The notes under the pieces: generated by a model
What the model was told of the DNA's origin: nothing
Seen by the model: the letters and a program-made list of their open reading frames with translations, nothing else
Databases searched by the model: none
Shown: piece after piece, positions 17,912-26,021 of the stretch
How the letters are laid out: each line of letters starts with the position of its first letter
How positions within the stretch are numbered: position 1 is the first letter of the stretch
Translations under genes and position numbers: made by a program
DNA from: Bin87 sp965219925
GTDB taxonomy: Bacteria; Chloroflexota; Dehalococcoidia; Lucifugimonadales; UBA3495
Length of the DNA stretch: 64,000 nt
Direction: 5' to 3'
Assembly: GCA_965219925.1 (NCBI GenBank)
Contig: OZ244795.1
Span: 1,240,001 to 1,304,000, forward strand

Positions 17912-18082
17912 TTACCTCACTTCACGATGTATCTGGTGGTTGCGGCAACGGCCGCAGTACTTGCGCAGCTCCATTCTGGTGGTGTTGTTGCGCCGGTTTT
18001 TCATGGTTGAGTAGTTACGTTCCCGGCAGTCGGTGCATTGCAGCGTTATGACTAGCCGGGCATCGGTGGATTTCCGTGCCAT
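17912..18082 (-). CDS. rpmG: 50S ribosomal protein bL33
   Basis: Small large-subunit protein of 56 residues. It keeps two CxxC pairs (CTDC and CGRC), the zinc-binding form of L33. NTTRMELRKYCGRC matches the family C terminus. The ATG at 18082 lies 4 bp after the tuf stop; a longer in-frame reading would run into tuf and is not used. Confidence 0.96.
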   Translation of the reverse strand: MARKSTDARLVITLQCTDCRERNYSTMKNRRNNTTRMELRKYCGRCRNHQIHREVR

Positions 18083-18086
18083 TTGA

Positions 18087-19271
<1,185 letters not shown>

Positions 19272-19338
19272 AGTGTGGAGTTCTCCTTGCTCCTCTTTGT
19301 GTTTTCCGCGGTACAACCCGGCGGCTTATTTGTGCTCG

Positions 19339-19413
19339 TGGAGCCCAGAGGCGGAATCGAACCGCCGACCCCGTTCTTACCAAGAACGTGCTCTACCGCT
19401 GAGCTATCTGGGC
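19339..19413 (-). tRNA. tRNA-Thr (anticodon GGT)
   Basis: Cloverleaf with acceptor GCCCAGA/TCTGGGC, anticodon stem CGTTC/GAACG around loop TTGGTAA, and TTCGATTC T-arm. CCA is encoded. It lies 67 bp upstream of the tuf start. Confidence 0.95.
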
Positions 19414-19483
19414 ATCAATGGTAATGGGCGTCGTTGGTAATAATTATACTGGTTTGTTCGGGTTGAGGGGGTGTTAGTTCAGG

Positions 19484-19571
19484 TGGTGGAGGGGGCAGGA
19501 TTCGAACCTGCGAAGCCCGTCAGGGCGCCAGATTTACAGTCTGGTGGCTTTAACCACTCACCCACCCCTCC
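19484..19571 (-). tRNA. tRNA-Tyr (anticodon GTA)
   Basis: Class II tRNA with long variable arm, acceptor GGAGGGG/CCCCTCC, anticodon stem CCAGA/TCTGG around CTGTAAA, and encoded CCA. Confidence 0.95.
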
Positions 19572-19622
19572 AAGTTTGATCGGTTTATTGCGTCTCCGTA
19601 ACCGGCTGACTATGATTTGAAG

Positions 19623-19694
19623 AGCCCCAGAGGGGACTCGAACCCCTAACCTGCCGATTACAAATCGGCTGCGCTACCATTGCGCCACCGGGGC
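19623..19694 (-). tRNA. tRNA-Thr (anticodon TGT)
   Basis: Acceptor GCCCCGG/CTGGGGC with one G-U pair, anticodon stem GCCGA/TCGGC around TTTGTAA. CCA is not encoded. First gene of the tRNA-tuf unit. Confidence 0.94.
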
Positions 19695-19744
19695 GGAGTT
19701 TGTCCGGCTCAACCTTGAAGCCCCACCGAGGGCAGGGGTACGTT

Positions 19745-19773
19745 AAAACGACCCCGCAAATTCCGGGGCCGTT
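19745..19773 (-). terminator. Intrinsic-terminator-like hairpin upstream of the tRNA-tuf unit
   Basis: Ten-pair stem with one G-U pair: CGGGGCCGTT side (19764-19773) and AACGACCCCG side (19747-19756), seven-base loop, followed on the minus strand by TTTT. There is no minus-strand gene upstream for it to terminate; it lies between a likely promoter and tRNA-Thr. Confidence 0.6.
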
Positions 19774-19797
19774 CCGGGTATCGCCAGTCGATGAAAC

Positions 19798-19826
19798 AGG
19801 TTACGGAAAATACCCAAAAATGTCAA
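19798..19826 (-). promoter_or_regulatory. Candidate sigma-70 promoter for the tRNA-tuf-ribosomal operon
   Basis: On the minus strand TTGACA (19821-19826) is followed by a 17-bp spacer and TAACCT (19798-19803). The -35 is consensus, the -10 weak. Transcription would start near 19790 and run through the hairpin at 19745-19773 into the tRNAs. Confidence 0.4.
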
Positions 19827-19858
19827 TAGTTTGAACGCTCTAACAGGGTCATTCGGTT

Positions 19859-19982
19859 GTCATTGCGAGGAGCGTAGCGACGTGGCAATCTCGCCAAAGT
19901 ACGCGACCCGGTGGGCACGGACACCTTCACTGCAAGCAACGAGATTGCCAACCCCCGCATCAAGTGCGGGGTCGCAATGACA
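19859..19982. repeat. MITE-like element, family R, short copy 2
   Basis: TGTCATTGCGAGGAGCGTAG arm at the left and GGGGTCGCAATGACA at the right, 124 bp, lacking the outer CTCACGCGTACCC ends of other copies. The remaining gap up to 20203 holds no recognisable gene. Confidence 0.65.
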
Positions 19983-20203
19983 TGAGGAAAACCGAAAAAC
20001 CTGCGCTCTGACCCAGGATATTGAGCAATTCTGCCGTCGCCGCTCCGCTGTTACCTTGGTTAGGGCGAGCGTTCCGGGCGACCCTAATTTGACGGTTGTC
20101 TCACCCTGCGGTATCGTATCTGCGGCAATTATACGCTAACATTAATAGCATCAACCTACAGCCAGCGAATCAGTCGCCAGCCTTGGCCACGGAGTGTACC
20201 CAA

Positions 20204-20629
20204 ATGCCCGGACAGGAACTGCCTCTTTTCGATTACAACGAAGTTCAAATCGGGGAAGAACTCGGTGCTTATGAGTATCTGCTGACCCAGGAGATGGTCG
20301 ACTTGTACCGTCGAGCTGTGGACGACCCCGATGCGGTGTTCCCTACCATCGCAGTGAAGCACGACGCAACCTCGTTGGCAATGGCCTACGACGACCAAAC
20401 CGGCGGTGTCAATGCCGGCAACGAGATCGATTTGCACAATACGCCGATTCCGGGAAAGAAAATTCGCGTAACCGGGCGTATTCATGACAAATATATCCGA
20501 CGCGATAAGCCGTACCTGGTCATAGAGGCCACCGCTATGGATGAAGACGGCCGGCTGATTGAAAAAATGCGCACCTACCAGCTCAAAAAACCGGAGGAAT
20601 TGGGAAAGAAATGGCATCCGCAAGGTTAG
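20204..20629 (+). CDS. MaoC-like hotdog-fold protein, subunit 1
   Basis: A 141-residue hotdog-fold protein of the MaoC/FAS1-like dehydratase N-terminal group. The sequence FDYNEVQIGEELGAYEYLLT opens like MaoC proteins. GNEIDLHNTPIPGKKIRVTG forms the strand and turn region, and TAMDEDGRLIEKMRTYQLKK is the last strand. The hydratase motif itself is not clear here and may be supplied by the next gene. ATG at 20204 follows a GGAG site; an upstream in-frame start at 20096 lacks one. The stop overlaps the next gene by 19 bp, which suggests a heteromeric enoyl-CoA hydratase-like pair. Confidence 0.72.
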   Translation: MPGQELPLFDYNEVQIGEELGAYEYLLTQEMVDLYRRAVDDPDAVFPTIAVKHDATSLAMAYDDQTGGVNAGNEIDLHNTPIPGKKIRVTGRIHDKYIRRDKPYLVIEATAMDEDGRLIEKMRTYQLKKPEELGKKWHPQG

Positions 20630-21039
20630 ACAGCGAAACGCTGCCCGTTATCACCAAGCACATCACTCAGGAATCGATCAACCTGTTTGAATCCTGCGGC
20701 ATCCTGAACCGGGCGAATATCCACAACGACCCCGAGCTTGCTGCCAGGCGACTGGGAACCAATTACGCCATTGCTTCGGGCCGCATGAGTATCGCTTTTT
20801 GCACCGAAGCCATGCGCAAGTTTGTCGGAGCCGATGATTTTCACCGCAGCGGTAACGTCAACCTCAAATTCCTGCGACCGGTCAAAGACGGCGACACCGT
20901 GACAGTCCACGGTCAGCTAATCAATCGGGAAGCGCAGGATGACGGGTCAACGCTGGTTACGGTGGACGTTTACTGTGAAAATCAAAACGGCGATAAAACT
21001 GCGGTTGGCCAGGCCAGCGCCAAGGTTTCCAATCAGTAG
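20611..21039 (+). CDS. MaoC-like dehydratase domain protein, subunit 2
   Basis: A 142-residue MaoC-type hotdog protein carrying the catalytic-type segment RANIHNDPELAARRLGTNYAIASG, which resembles the D...H N hydratase motif. RSGNVNLKFLRPVKDGDTVTVHG is the conserved central strand pair. Such proteins hydrate enoyl-CoA thioesters. Overlaps MaoC 1 by 19 bp and precedes a SelW-like gene by 12 bp. Substrate unknown; the pair may act on branched or aromatic acyl-CoA. Confidence 0.8.
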   Translation: MASARLDSETLPVITKHITQESINLFESCGILNRANIHNDPELAARRLGTNYAIASGRMSIAFCTEAMRKFVGADDFHRSGNVNLKFLRPVKDGDTVTVHGQLINREAQDDGSTLVTVDVYCENQNGDKTAVGQASAKVSNQ

Positions 21040-21051
21040 GGAGTAAATTTC

Positions 21052-21363
21052 ATGCCAATGACCAGGTCGGAATTCGGTAAGGTCGAAGTAGATATAGTCT
21101 ATTGCGTGCCTTGAGGCTATCACGGTCTCGCCACGTGGTTGGCGATAGAATTCTGGCGGTCGCAAAACGCCGGTGATATTGCGGTCAAATTGACGCCGGC
21201 CGGTAGCGGTCGGTTGGAAATTTATCTTGACGGCGAAAAAATCTTTGATCGTTTTGACGAGAGTGGCGAATACCCCAGCTACAACCAGGTCAACGAACTG
21301 AAGATGGTTGTCGCTGAACGCGTTTTTGACGTGGAAGATGAAATGATGGGCACCGGTAACTGA
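21052..21363 (+). CDS. SelW/Rdx-family selenoprotein with in-frame UGA (CxxU)
   Basis: Thioredoxin-fold redox protein of the Rdx (SelW/SelT/SelH) family, 103 residues if UGA at 21112-21114 is read as selenocysteine. It begins MPMTRSEFGKVEVDIVYC and continues V-P-U-G-Y-H, giving the CxxU redox motif at residues 18-21. The part after UGA continues as a normal Rdx domain: WLAIEFW, then AGSGRLEIYLDGEKIFDR and SGEYPSYNQV. The start ATG has a GGGAG site 8 bp upstream. A stem-loop sits just past the UGA. A standard caller would report only the 74-residue part from a TTG at 21139. Whether selA/selB/selC exist in this genome cannot be seen here. Confidence 0.85.
21112..21148 (+). promoter_or_regulatory. 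Candidate bacterial SECIS element
   Basis: Directly after UGA, CTAT (21117-21120) pairs with ATAG (21145-21148) and CGCCA (21129-21133) pairs with TGGCG (21140-21144), with loop CGTGGT (21134-21139) and an 8-base left bulge. A loop G lies 20 nt past the UGA, within the 16-37 nt range described for bacterial SECIS elements. Confidence 0.6.
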
Positions 21364-21395
21364 CCGGGCCGAGTTTCATCGCCGACGAGTCTGGA

Positions 21396-22097
21396 ATGGC
21401 AAACTCTGAACATCTGGAAATCGTGCGCGCCGGCGCAGTGGCGGTCCGGGTCTGGCGCGAAAACAATCCTGGCGTCGATCTGGACCTGCAGGGTGCTGAT
21501 TTGCGGGGCTTGGACCTCAGGCAGGTTTCGCTCCGCGGATCCAATTTGATGGGCGCTAACCTGTCGGATGCCCGGCTGCAGAAAGCCAACCTGGCCCGAA
21601 CCGACCTGCGGGGAGCTGACCTTACGGGCTGTGAACTGGGTGGCGCGACTCTGTCGTCGGCCGACATGAGAGAAACGGTTCTGTGCAATGTCAACCTGTT
21701 TTGGGCCGATTTGAAAAAGTCTGACATGACCGGCGCGGTATTGCGTTGGTCGCGATTAAATCGGGCGTCGTTCCTGGGAACCGATCTTACATCTGCCGAT
21801 TGCAGCCAGACCACGGCTATCGAAGTTGACCTGCGCTCGGCCAATCTTACGGATTCCAATTGGCAGGGGGCCAACCTGAACGGCGCGGATGTGAGCCGGG
21901 CCGTCATGAAAGGCGCGGATTTCACCGCTGCAAAAATCCGGGATTCGATGTGGATTATGACCGATCTGCGTGGCGCTAACTTCGATCGCGCCAGTCTCCA
22001 TCGGTGCGACATGACCATGGGGAAGTGGGATGACAGCACAAACTTCCCACCGGGATTCGACCCGATGTTCATCGAGAACCGGGTCGACGACTACTAA
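21396..22097 (+). CDS. Pentapeptide-repeat protein
   Basis: A 233-residue protein made largely of A(D/N)LxG-type pentapeptides, for example LQGADLRGLDLRQVSLRGSN and ANLSDARLQKANLARTDL, which form a right-handed quadrilateral beta-helix. Repeats run from about residue 28 to 215. No signal peptide or membrane segment is visible. Function is unknown; some relatives mimic DNA or protect gyrase, but nothing here points to that. It lies 32 bp after the selenoprotein gene and 17 bp before the next gene. Confidence 0.85.
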   Translation: MANSEHLEIVRAGAVAVRVWRENNPGVDLDLQGADLRGLDLRQVSLRGSNLMGANLSDARLQKANLARTDLRGADLTGCELGGATLSSADMRETVLCNVNLFWADLKKSDMTGAVLRWSRLNRASFLGTDLTSADCSQTTAIEVDLRSANLTDSNWQGANLNGADVSRAVMKGADFTAAKIRDSMWIMTDLRGANFDRASLHRCDMTMGKWDDSTNFPPGFDPMFIENRVDDY

Positions 22098-22114
22098 CCG
22101 CCGGTTGTTCGCAG

Positions 22115-23095
22115 ATGGCGGTACTCCTCGTTGCATCTGACCGGCCCCGCGCCGGCAAGACGGCCATCGTCGCCGGAATGGCCAGGTCCTTGCAACGGGT
22201 TGGTGTCAACGTCGCTGCCTGCAAGCCGATGTCGCTGGCCGGCCGCACGGATCCCGACTCGATTTACCTGGCAGCAAACTTCCGAGGTGGAGCGCCCGTA
22301 ATAGATTCCGATAGCGAGGCGGGCCTGGACGCTGCTGCCAATGCTATCCGGTCGTTGACCGGAATCGCGGAACACATAGCGGTGGAGGTGGCCAATCCGG
22401 CCAGTGGTTCAGGGCTGTCATCCCAGTTGCTCAACGGATTGGTGTCGAGAGTATCGGGCCGGGTCGTCGCGGTGATCGAATATCGTTCCGACCTTTCGGC
22501 GGTGGCGTTATCCAGCGAGGTTGCGCCGCTGGGCAATGATCTGGCGGGGCTGCTGGTTAATCAGGTTCCCATATATCGGGCCGAAAAAACCCAGGCTGTC
22601 TTGCATCAACTCTCTGCAAACGGGATCCCAGTCTTCGGCCAAATCCCGGAAGACCGCACCATGCTGTCCATCACCATGGACCAGTTGGCGCAGCAATTGG
22701 GCGGGAGATGGGAGTTGAAACCGTCCGACAACCAAGCGTGGGTGGATCGCTTCCTGATTGGCGGCAACATCATGGATTCCGGCGCCGGCTATTTTGGCCG
22801 GTACTCTCACCAGGCGGTCATCACGCGGGCCGAACGCCCCGACATCCAGATGGCCTGCTTGATGCAGAACACGCGATGCCTGGTGTTGACCGGAGGGGCT
22901 CGGCCCACCGAATACATTCGGGTTGAGGCCGCCAAACGTGGTGTGCCGGTGTTGCTGGTTGACGGCGGAACAGTGGCCACCGCAGACGCTATCGGCGTTT
23001 TGGCAACTACCGCGGTACCGCACAATTGGCATAAAGCCGAGCGTATGGCTGACCTCCTGGCGGAACACTCGGATTTGGCTGCGATACTCGGTTAA
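22115..23095 (+). CDS. AAA_26/DRTGG domain protein
   Basis: A 326-residue protein with an N-terminal P-loop domain related to dethiobiotin synthetase/CobB-like ATPases (Walker-like RPRAGKTAIVAG; PEDRTMLSI) and a C-terminal DRTGG domain (about residues 210-320, with LMQNTRCLVLTGGARPTEYI). The same pair precedes the catalytic domain in some phosphotransacetylases, but here that domain is missing, so a regulatory or sensor role is more likely than enzyme activity. Last gene of the MaoC-SelW group. Confidence 0.75.
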   Translation: MAVLLVASDRPRAGKTAIVAGMARSLQRVGVNVAACKPMSLAGRTDPDSIYLAANFRGGAPVIDSDSEAGLDAAANAIRSLTGIAEHIAVEVANPASGSGLSSQLLNGLVSRVSGRVVAVIEYRSDLSAVALSSEVAPLGNDLAGLLVNQVPIYRAEKTQAVLHQLSANGIPVFGQIPEDRTMLSITMDQLAQQLGGRWELKPSDNQAWVDRFLIGGNIMDSGAGYFGRYSHQAVITRAERPDIQMACLMQNTRCLVLTGGARPTEYIRVEAAKRGVPVLLVDGGTVATADAIGVLATTAVPHNWHKAERMADLLAEHSDLAAILG

Positions 23096-23133
23096 TTGCC
23101 AATCGCCAGGAGTTGCAGGGTGCGGGAATCAGT

Positions 23134-23312
23134 CCTGCGTATCCACTTTGTCATTGCGCCCCCGTACTCGATGCGGGGGTTGGCAATCTCGTCGCCGTAG
23201 CAACGGCGGTTCTCGACGTGTGTTCAGCCTCATCGAGATTGCCACGTCCCTCGACAAGCTCGGGATGAGCGAAAGCTCCTCGCGATGACATATTAAAGCG
23301 GGTACGCGTGAG
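23134..23312. repeat. MITE-like element, family R, copy 3
   Basis: Inverted ends CCTGCGTATCCACTTTGTC and AAAGCGGGTACGCGTGAG. Flanked by the exact 15-bp direct repeat GGGAATCAGTCCTGC at 23124-23138 and 23315-23329. The right-hand copy contains the TGA stop of the minus-strand gene 23320-23613, so the element sits exactly at its 3' end. Confidence 0.72.
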
Positions 23313-23319
23313 GTGGGAA

Positions 23320-23613
23320 TCAGTCCTGCATCTCGAAGCGCTCCGACTCCGGCGGCTGTGACCACAATTCATCGGCGCCCGCCATGGCCACGGACCGCTC
23401 CGGGCTGGCTCGCCAGGCGTCGTATATGTCGTTGCTGTCCCATGTAACTATAGTCGAGATTTTCGTCGGATCCGACAGTGATACAAAGGTTTGCCTGGAT
23501 CCAAAACCGGGGGCGCGGCTTTGCGCTTCTCCGTTCCGGTTCAGCAGCGCTTTGGCCTCCGAAACGCGGTCCGCTTTGGCCCAATGGTGAGTCAGCACGC
23601 CTATCATTCCCAT
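23320..23613 (-). CDS. Antibiotic biosynthesis monooxygenase-like (ABM) domain protein
   Basis: A 97-residue dimeric alpha-beta-barrel protein. It opens with MGMIGVLTHHWAKADRV and has SEAKALLNRNGEAQSRAPGF, the usual helix and loop of ABM proteins, followed by WDSNDIYDAWRASPER. The family contains small cofactor-free oxygenases and heme-degrading enzymes, but many members are uncharacterised. It lies 24 bp downstream of nhaA on the same strand. Its stop codon is part of the direct repeat flanking a MITE-like element. Confidence 0.65.
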   Translation of the reverse strand: MGMIGVLTHHWAKADRVSEAKALLNRNGEAQSRAPGFGSRQTFVSLSDPTKISTIVTWDSNDIYDAWRASPERSVAMAGADELWSQPPESERFEMQD

Positions 23614-23637
23614 TTTGATATTTCCTCCTGTAATGAA

Positions 23638-24981
23638 CTAATTGTCTGCTTTGCTTACCTGGTGAGCAGAATCGCCGACAGGATCGTCGCGCGCTCCGAT
23701 GCTTTCCTGCTCCTTGGCATTGAACCACCTTCCCAATAGGTACGCCAGCCCTGCGGAAACAATGCTTAAGACCGCGCCCATTTTCCCGGGATCGTGGAAC
23801 GCCGAGCCGCTTGGAAACGCTTTGCCAGCTACGAACAGTGCGACCGTCAGCCCCAATCCGGCGATGATTCCCGATATGAACAGGTGACGAACCCGCATCC
23901 CGTTGGGCATGGGAAAACCCACCAGTGAGGCTGCCCAAGAGAAGAGGGTCACGCCCACTGCTTTCCCGATTATGAGCGACACCAGCACCATGCCAGTCAC
24001 GTACCCAACGCTGGATAGCGCGACGCCGGAGTTCGCAAACGCAAAAAAGAACAGTCCGACATCAACAAACAGTTTTAGTTGGTGTTCAAATTGGTCCAGC
24101 ACGCTGAGACCGAATACCGGCATGTGGTCGTGGGAACTATCTTCCCCGGACGGATTTGGAATGTCTACGATCAACGCTTCCCTGTCGAACAGCCCGGCGC
24201 TGTGGTCGGAGTTTGGCAGGAAGGGCACGATGGGGACCAGAGCCAGCGCCGGCTCCACGCCGGCTTTGGCTAATCCGACCCACGACAACGCGCCGCCAAT
24301 CAGGATGTATACGGGCCACCAACGAATTCTGAACCGACGCAATACGTACGCCGTCGCCATTCCCGCCACTACCAACAGCAACCAGACCGGTTGTACCGGA
24401 TAGTGTGGGTCCGGATAGAAAATGGCAATGATGCCCAGTCCGATGGCGTCGTCGGCCACGGCGAGGAGCAGCAGGAAATTCACCGCGGGGTGGGTGGCGC
24501 CAAACACCAGCCTCGCCACCAGCCAGGCCAGCGCGATGTCGGTGGCGGTAGGAATCGCCCAGCCATTGGCCACGGCGCCGAAATCGTCGGTGCCCCCATA
24601 AATTACCCACGCCAGCAACAGGTACAAACCTGCCGGCCCGAACACGCCCCCCAAAGTACCCACCAGGGGGTTGATAGCCCGGCGCAATGGATTCAGTACC
24701 CCGCCCGGCAGTGTTGACGAAGTAATCTCCTTGGCAGCGACACCAAAGAAAAGGCACATGAACATGCCGTTGATGATGAAGTGGACCGTAAGCGCATGAC
24801 CGAATACCGAAGCGTTTTCTCCGAACGGGTAGAACTCCACCACCATCTCGTACCAGATGTGGTTGGTGTTGGCGGCCAACAGGCCCAGCACAACCCCGGC
24901 GATCAGGGGCAGCGAAAACTCCTGGAGGATGTTCGTGGCCTTGATTACCGGGTGTATGTGACTAGTTGATTCGGAATGCAT
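23638..24981 (-). CDS. nhaA: Na+/H+ antiporter NhaA
   Basis: Inner-membrane sodium/proton exchanger of 447 residues with about twelve membrane segments. Diagnostic motifs are GWAIPTATDIALAWLVAR (the TMS IV aspartate region), LLLLAVADDAIGLGIIAIF (the paired aspartates), and the C-terminal MRVRHLFISGIIAGLGLTVALF. It maintains sodium and pH balance, which fits a marine or saline habitat. The 179-bp upstream gap shows no gene; a riboswitch was looked for but not supported. Confidence 0.95.
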   Translation of the reverse strand: MHSESTSHIHPVIKATNILQEFSLPLIAGVVLGLLAANTNHIWYEMVVEFYPFGENASVFGHALTVHFIINGMFMCLFFGVAAKEITSSTLPGGVLNPLRRAINPLVGTLGGVFGPAGLYLLLAWVIYGGTDDFGAVANGWAIPTATDIALAWLVARLVFGATHPAVNFLLLLAVADDAIGLGIIAIFYPDPHYPVQPVWLLLVVAGMATAYVLRRFRIRWWPVYILIGGALSWVGLAKAGVEPALALVPIVPFLPNSDHSAGLFDREALIVDIPNPSGEDSSHDHMPVFGLSVLDQFEHQLKLFVDVGLFFFAFANSGVALSSVGYVTGMVLVSLIIGKAVGVTLFSWAASLVGFPMPNGMRVRHLFISGIIAGLGLTVALFVAGKAFPSGSAFHDPGKMGAVLSIVSAGLAYLLGRWFNAKEQESIGARDDPVGDSAHQVSKADN

Positions 24982-25160
24982 CTAATTTGGAATCTTCTTT
25001 TGATGGGAGAGAGCCATGAGGGAGAGGGGATTAGGGCCGGATACAGCCCCGAAGGGCGCTTGGATACATCGCCATGTCGCGTCTCATTGTGCTTGGGATG
25101 GATAACAGCGACAACCGGTGATGGGTGCGACAAACCGCTCTTTGGCCGGGAGATTCGACG

Positions 25161-25979
25161 TTACACGCTTTGTTGCCAGCAATCTGACGCGACGTCTATC
25201 TGTCCGGCAAAAATGGAGCGGGCTTCCACCACCAACGGTTCGGGATTGTAGTGGAAAGCAGTGTCGATATGGGTCAGTGTCAGTTGGTTCACGCCAGCCA
25301 GTTGAGCGATCCTGGCGGCCTCTGCCGCGGTGGAGTGAGCGGTGTTGTCGGCCAGTCGGCGGTCGTCTTCGGTGCATATAGCTTCGTGGATCAACAGGGA
25401 GGCCCCATCGGCAAGCTCGGCCAACGACGGGCACCAACGGGTGTCCCCAGAAAACACGACCGACCAGTCCCCAGCCTCCACCCGCCAGGCGACCGCGCCG
25501 CCGATGTGGTTTACCGGAGCACACTTGGCGCGCACGCTGGGAGTCAATTGTAACCAGTCTCCCGGCTGCGCGGGCTGGAACGAAAATACTTTCCGGCCGT
25601 CTCTGCGCCGCGCTCCGGTTTCGTCAACGGTCAGCCCCCGCTGTGGGTAGGCCAACAGCGCGCCGATGTCGTTCAGCGCCTCCCCGGATCCGTAAATCTG
25701 CATCGGTTTTTCGTTAGGGTCGCGACGACTGCGTTGCATTTCGATGTGAGGCAATCCTTCGCAATGGTCGGGGTGGCTGTGGCTAAGCAGACAGTGGTCG
25801 AAATCGGTTGGAGACATGCCCAGTAAATCGGCGTGCCGCAACACGGTATTTCCCGACGCAGCGTCTAGCAAGATGCGGCTGCCGTCGGGACAATCCAGCA
25901 CAATGGCGGTGTGGTTGCGGAGAATGCAACCCCCGGAACCGGTGCCCAGGTAACTGATCGTGAATCCTGTCGCTGCCAA
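25161..25979 (-). CDS. RNase Z-like metallo-beta-lactamase-fold hydrolase
   Basis: A 272-residue MBL-fold protein. The metal motif is LLSHSHPDHCEGLPH, and later ligands lie in FSGDTRWCPSL and LTLTHIDTAFHYN. GTGSGGCILRNHTAIVLD near the N terminus resembles RNase Z and arylsulfatase-like members. The exosite arm of true tRNase Z is not obvious, so tRNA 3' processing is uncertain; phosphodiesterase or other hydrolase activity is possible. Stands 42 bp from the next minus-strand gene. Confidence 0.82.
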   Translation of the reverse strand: MAATGFTISYLGTGSGGCILRNHTAIVLDCPDGSRILLDAASGNTVLRHADLLGMSPTDFDHCLLSHSHPDHCEGLPHIEMQRSRRDPNEKPMQIYGSGEALNDIGALLAYPQRGLTVDETGARRRDGRKVFSFQPAQPGDWLQLTPSVRAKCAPVNHIGGAVAWRVEAGDWSVVFSGDTRWCPSLAELADGASLLIHEAICTEDDRRLADNTAHSTAAEAARIAQLAGVNQLTLTHIDTAFHYNPEPLVVEARSIFAGQIDVASDCWQQSV

Positions 25980-26021
25980 TCTATACTCCTGTCTCGCCGG
26001 GCTGACTTGGTTGGTCCGGCG

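Noticed and set aside
24982..25160. Sodium or lithium riboswitch upstream of nhaA
   Set aside because: Only small GC-rich hairpins were seen and no motif that I can match to a known class.
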